From contig NC_053048.1 in the NCBI RefSeq assembly GCF_003473485.1, positions 50,651,755 to 50,715,754 of the forward strand: a stretch of 64,000 nucleotides of DNA. Direction: 5' to 3'. Position numbers and translations under genes: made by a program. The stretch is from Medicago truncatula. Lineage: Eukaryota > Streptophyta > Magnoliopsida > Fabales > Fabaceae. This document shows positions 60,635 to 64,000 of the stretch, piece by piece; position 1 is the stretch's first letter, and each line of letters starts with the position of its first letter. The notes under the pieces were generated by a model. The model made no database searches and was not told the DNA's origin. It saw only the letters and a list, made by a program, of their open reading frames with translations.

Positions 60635-61150
60635 CTATGGTCTCCAACTCCCACATCCCAATTCAGAATCCAAATCTCTTTCTTCGAATCCTTTCGTTTT
60701 CAACAAATTTCTTTCCATGTCAAGATTTGCCCTAGCAGCAATCAGCTTTGCCTTTAGCCTCCCCGATTCCAGCTCTACCGCAGCCACATTGTCCTTCAAC
60801 TTTTCAACTTCTACGGCTTTCTCCACATAGCTTTTAATTCCTAAAGCAGATTGAACATGGGGATCAAGCCAAGCCATATCAAATTTAAACTTCTCAAGTT
60901 CCTCCCATAAAACTTGAAGATCCTTACAAGCCTGGTCATTCATGTCTCTCACTTTTCTAGTCTTAAGGAAATAAATAACTCTCCCCAATGCAGCGAATGC
61001 CAAATCAGTAAACTTGCGACTTCTCTTCGATGGGCGCTCACTGAGTGAAGGATTATCAGAATATGTTTCCTCCATTTGTCCTACACTACTGAAATCCATA
61101 AGTTCTTCAATTGAGGGTGAGAACAACACTGCATCAGTAATTATTGACAA
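60635..61150 (-). CDS. orphan C-terminal domain of a MATH-coiled-coil protein
   Basis: Uninterrupted frame of 171 aa from ATG at 61150: MSIITDAVLFSPSIEELMDF, then KFTDLAFAALGRVIYFLKTR, WEELEKFKFDMAWLDPHVQS and a Lys/Glu/Leu-rich coiled coil ending DLDSELGCGSWRP. This is the complete C-terminal module of the family, without a MATH domain; none lies within the next 2.8 kb upstream. It is the only undamaged member of the cluster. It may be a gene fragment that by chance kept its frame, or a MATH-less product. No promoter assigned. Confidence 0.55.
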   Translation of the reverse strand: MSIITDAVLFSPSIEELMDFSSVGQMEETYSDNPSLSERPSKRSRKFTDLAFAALGRVIYFLKTRKVRDMNDQACKDLQVLWEELEKFKFDMAWLDPHVQSALGIKSYVEKAVEVEKLKDNVAAVELESGRLKAKLIAARANLDMERNLLKTKGFEERDLDSELGCGSWRP

Positions 61151-61436
61151 ATGGTTGCTGATGCTAGATCAGGCTATATAAGTTTTTTTTTCTTTTTCCC
61201 AGGGAGATTTGCCACTGAGTCTTGAGGCAAGCAAGCTTGACCTGAGAAAAGGAGAAGGGGAAAGAAATGGGAAAAAGTAGGTAAATGAATCTTAACCTAC
61301 AAATTTTAAAATGCGTTGCAAAGGGGTAGTTCAATAGTATTGTTTTCACACTATTTTTTGAAAATAAATCCTTAAAGACATCGAGAACCATAAATATTTC
61401 ATACCAACATGCATATTTGGCTATAGGTTTATGGTT

Positions 61437-61915
61437 TCACACAAATCCTAGTTCAGCATCCAGATCTATCACCTCGAAGTCTTCTGCGTCTAACAAGTCT
61501 CTTGCAGCATTAAGATTTATCTCTACAGTTGCCATCTTTGACTTAAGCCTCTCCATTTCCAACTCTAGAGCTACCACATTATCCTTTAGCTTTTCTACCT
61601 CATTCAATTTCTCCAAATAACATTTCATTCCTAAGGCTGATTGAACATGAAGCCCTAGCCATATCAAATAAAAACCAAATGGCCCAAGTTCCTCCCAGAA
61701 AATTTGAAGATCCTTACAAGCTAAATCATTCATATATTTCACCTTCCTAGTCTTAAGGAAATAAAGAACTCTGCCCAAAGGGTTGAACGCCCATTCCCTA
61801 AACTTGCTATTTTTTTTTTTCTGTTGACACGCTGAGAACATACTTCCTCTAATAGTGGAATAAAAGCCTTTTCTATTTGTCCTAAACCCTTGAAATCCAT
61901 AAGCTCGCCTACATT
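61437..61915 (-). pseudogene. second orphan C-terminal MATH-coiled-coil copy
   Basis: Starts in the linker (ELMDFKGLGQIEKAFIPLLE) and continues to KFREWAFNPLGRVLYFLKTR and the coiled coil ending DLDAELGFV. The linker and the rest are in different frames. The shift falls exactly on a run of 11 A (minus strand, 61810-61820), so a single added or lost base explains it. No MATH exons upstream. Confidence 0.7.
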
Positions 61916-61919
61916 TCAA

Positions 61920-64000
61920 CCTTATCTGGGACTTATCATGTTACTATTACGTCCGAAATGTAATTTCATTTACTCTATTTGGGGAGTTATATCTCTCTGG
62001 TCTAATGAGTACAAGTGCTCTAGTAGGAGTTCTCAGCAACTCTGGTTTAGTCTTTAGTAACATGATAAGACTCTTTACTTCTTTTCTTTTCCATTTTTCA
62101 TCATTGTAGAGCTTAGCTCATCACATTTCCATCAAATTATTTACAGTTTCCTTTATTGAAATTCTTGAGTTCTATTAGAATCAAATGTTAAAACACAAAC
62201 ACACAAAAACTCAGAGTATAATACAACTACTGTTGTATTTTTATATGATATATTTCAAAAATTAATGCAATTAACTATTTATTTATGCTGATTTAACTTT
62301 GTTCACTGAGTCAAAGGCGGTTATATTTTATTCCAAACGTTCCCAACTTGAAAGCTATTATTAAGGCTTTATATTTGGCATGACAAAGTCAATTTTTTAC
62401 TTGTCAATGTAAAAAAAACCTTTTTGACGTGAAAAAACAGTAGAAGTGGAGTTAAGCTCTTTTCTTCTAGCTAGCCCTTGATCAGTAGAAATGAAAAACA
62501 ACTATTCTTTCCTATCAAAATTAAAGCCCCATATATTAATTTTTGTGCAGTCAACAACTTTGGGTTTCTTCTTCCTGAAATATTTCTTTTTGCCAGTTCT
62601 GTATCCTCCATTCTAATTGAGAAGGGTTTGTTAAATCCTGGGCGGTTAGCATATAATTACGTGAAAAATCCTTAAGGACAACGCGATCAGCACGTCTCAG
62701 ACTTGGTTTGATTTGGTTGTCAAAGATGTTGATAGAGCTGTGCTGGTGACCTAATTATACAACAACATCAAAGCAGATAAGTTTCCTTGAAATCTCCCTT
62801 GATTATTCATATTAACACATAAATTGATTCTTATATTTATTCGTTGATTATTATTTGTAGAGATAATTTATGCCTAAATTTACAACAATAACAATGCAGA
62901 ATGCATAAGTATAGCTATTCCATATTAGCAAATTTGTTATGCAAAGCACAATCTTTTAACAAATTATATCAAAATAATTTTCAAAGCAAATAAGTAGTAT
63001 GATCAAATTAATCCCCAATCAGTAGCTAGCATACACAAACAAACATTTTCCTTATCCTAGACTCGGCCACTTGATGTTACACACTATCATATTTTGCATA
63101 GAATGAAACTTATAACACCTCATGGCATCAAATTAAAATTCAGTTTTTATAACTTCTCCAAGCTTCTCAATTCAGATTCCAGAAGTAACAAATACATTGA
63201 CCAAATTTAATTATAACCTAATCTGAACACCAAATAAAGCCAAGTCTTCCAGAAACAGGTTTACTTTCATTCAATATATTATCAAATGAAAGCTACTTTG
63301 TTCATTCACAATAATAACAATATTTTTTTTTTGGTACAACAATAATAACAATATTATTGTTAATAATAACAATATTATTAACCTTAAAATTAATCTACGC
63401 ATAGGAAGTAGGAACAGGCTATAGGAGCTTCTTTTTTGACACAAATATTATCATTATCTGAAGCAACTGTGGAGTTTGACACACGGGACAGAGCAAGATG
63501 AGATATAAAACTTTGGCTCCTGTACTACCACAGTGCTGCAGCAGCAGCAGAAATTGTTGTTTAATTATGACATCTCTAGCATTGTTAGTATTCATTCAGT
63601 TGAATTTGCAAAGAAACTATAATTTCACTAACCAATACTTATGAATTTATAAACAAACTATAATTTAAAAATGATTCTTACTAATGTGATCATAATTTCT
63701 ATTCCGAATACATCTATATCAATTTCTTATTCCTTGCGTATGCAGTATCCAGAAAGACATAAGTGTGACAAAGAATAAGAACTTTCTTTTTAGAATACTA
63801 CCTAGTTCTTCAATCTTTGAGTGATTAAGGTTCTTTGAACTCAAAGGGTTATGAGTTTTTGTTTGAAATTCATTGAAATTAGATCTTGAGAAGGAATCAC
63901 CTCAAATTAGGATGAAGTTTCAAGGGAGTTTGAAGACTTGACAGATTTGGAGGCTTTTGGTTGAATCAAGAAGACGATTCAAAGTTCAATGCTGTGGAAA
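61920..64000. other. no gene recognised
   Basis: AT-rich DNA on both strands. AAT-type repeats around 63300-63380 and a short CAG run at 63534-63549 are the only patterns seen. The last 150 bases are slightly more coding-like but no frame can be supported. Confidence 0.45.

Overview
The window is plant nuclear DNA, almost certainly a dicot and most likely a papilionoid legume of the Medicago/Trifolium/Pisum type. It is AT-rich, with intron-rich genes that have GT-AG borders, a nuclear tRNA gene, tRNA-derived SINEs, LINE fragments and many small terminal-inverted-repeat elements. The LINE and SINE sequences resemble legume families as I remember them; no search was run. Coding content is modest: six probably functional multi-exon or single-exon genes, one intact small metal-binding-like gene, one tRNA and a set of decayed gene copies.

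Layout. 1-5.4 kb: intergenic, with a SINE (862-993) and a large Tourist-like element (2572-3334). 5.4-14.2 kb (-): mitochondrial D-lactate dehydrogenase in 18 exons, reconstructed in frame to 578 aa. 15.3-19.3 kb (-): SPX-RING ubiquitin ligase of the BAH1/NLA type, 6 exons, 328 aa. 19.7-25.5 kb: a transposon-rich block with LINE tails, a 5'-truncated LINE with target-site duplication, a minisatellite carrying a MITE, and a LINE endonuclease relic. 26.4-27.1 kb (+): SAM-domain protein. 27.6-30.7 kb: SINEs and MITEs. 31.2-33.8 kb (+): vacuolar-type amino acid transporter (AVT3-like), 3 exons, 407 aa. 35.9-37.0 kb: a 1.15 kb inverted repeat ending about 200 bp before the next gene. 37.2-42.4 kb (+): glutamate carboxypeptidase II / AMP1-like, 10 exons, 692 aa. 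43.1-45.7 kb (-): HMA-domain (HPP/HIPP-like) gene, 3 exons, 152 aa. A broken paralogue at about 50.1-51.1 kb is interrupted by a LINE carrying an RNase H domain. 52.3 kb (-): tRNA-Arg(CCT). 52.6-55.4 kb (+): Ska-family kinetochore protein, 8 exons, 292 aa. 56.2-61.9 kb (-): a decayed cluster of MATH/coiled-coil genes, with a relic of the last Ska exon embedded in it. 62-64 kb: no gene recognised.

The genes do not form a pathway; this is ordinary plant gene order. They cover methylglyoxal/D-lactate detoxification, phosphate/nitrate-linked ubiquitination, vacuolar amino acid export, meristem control and kinetochore-microtubule coupling. The most informative structures are the Ska/MATH segmental duplication array, the HMA exon whose reading frame runs straight into a LINE RNase H domain, the long inverted repeat upstream of the AMP1-like gene, and a MITE whose empty site can be read from the neighbouring repeat units. 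No clearly undescribed biological system was found. Exon borders were set by hand from splice consensus and reading-frame continuity, with no transcript data.
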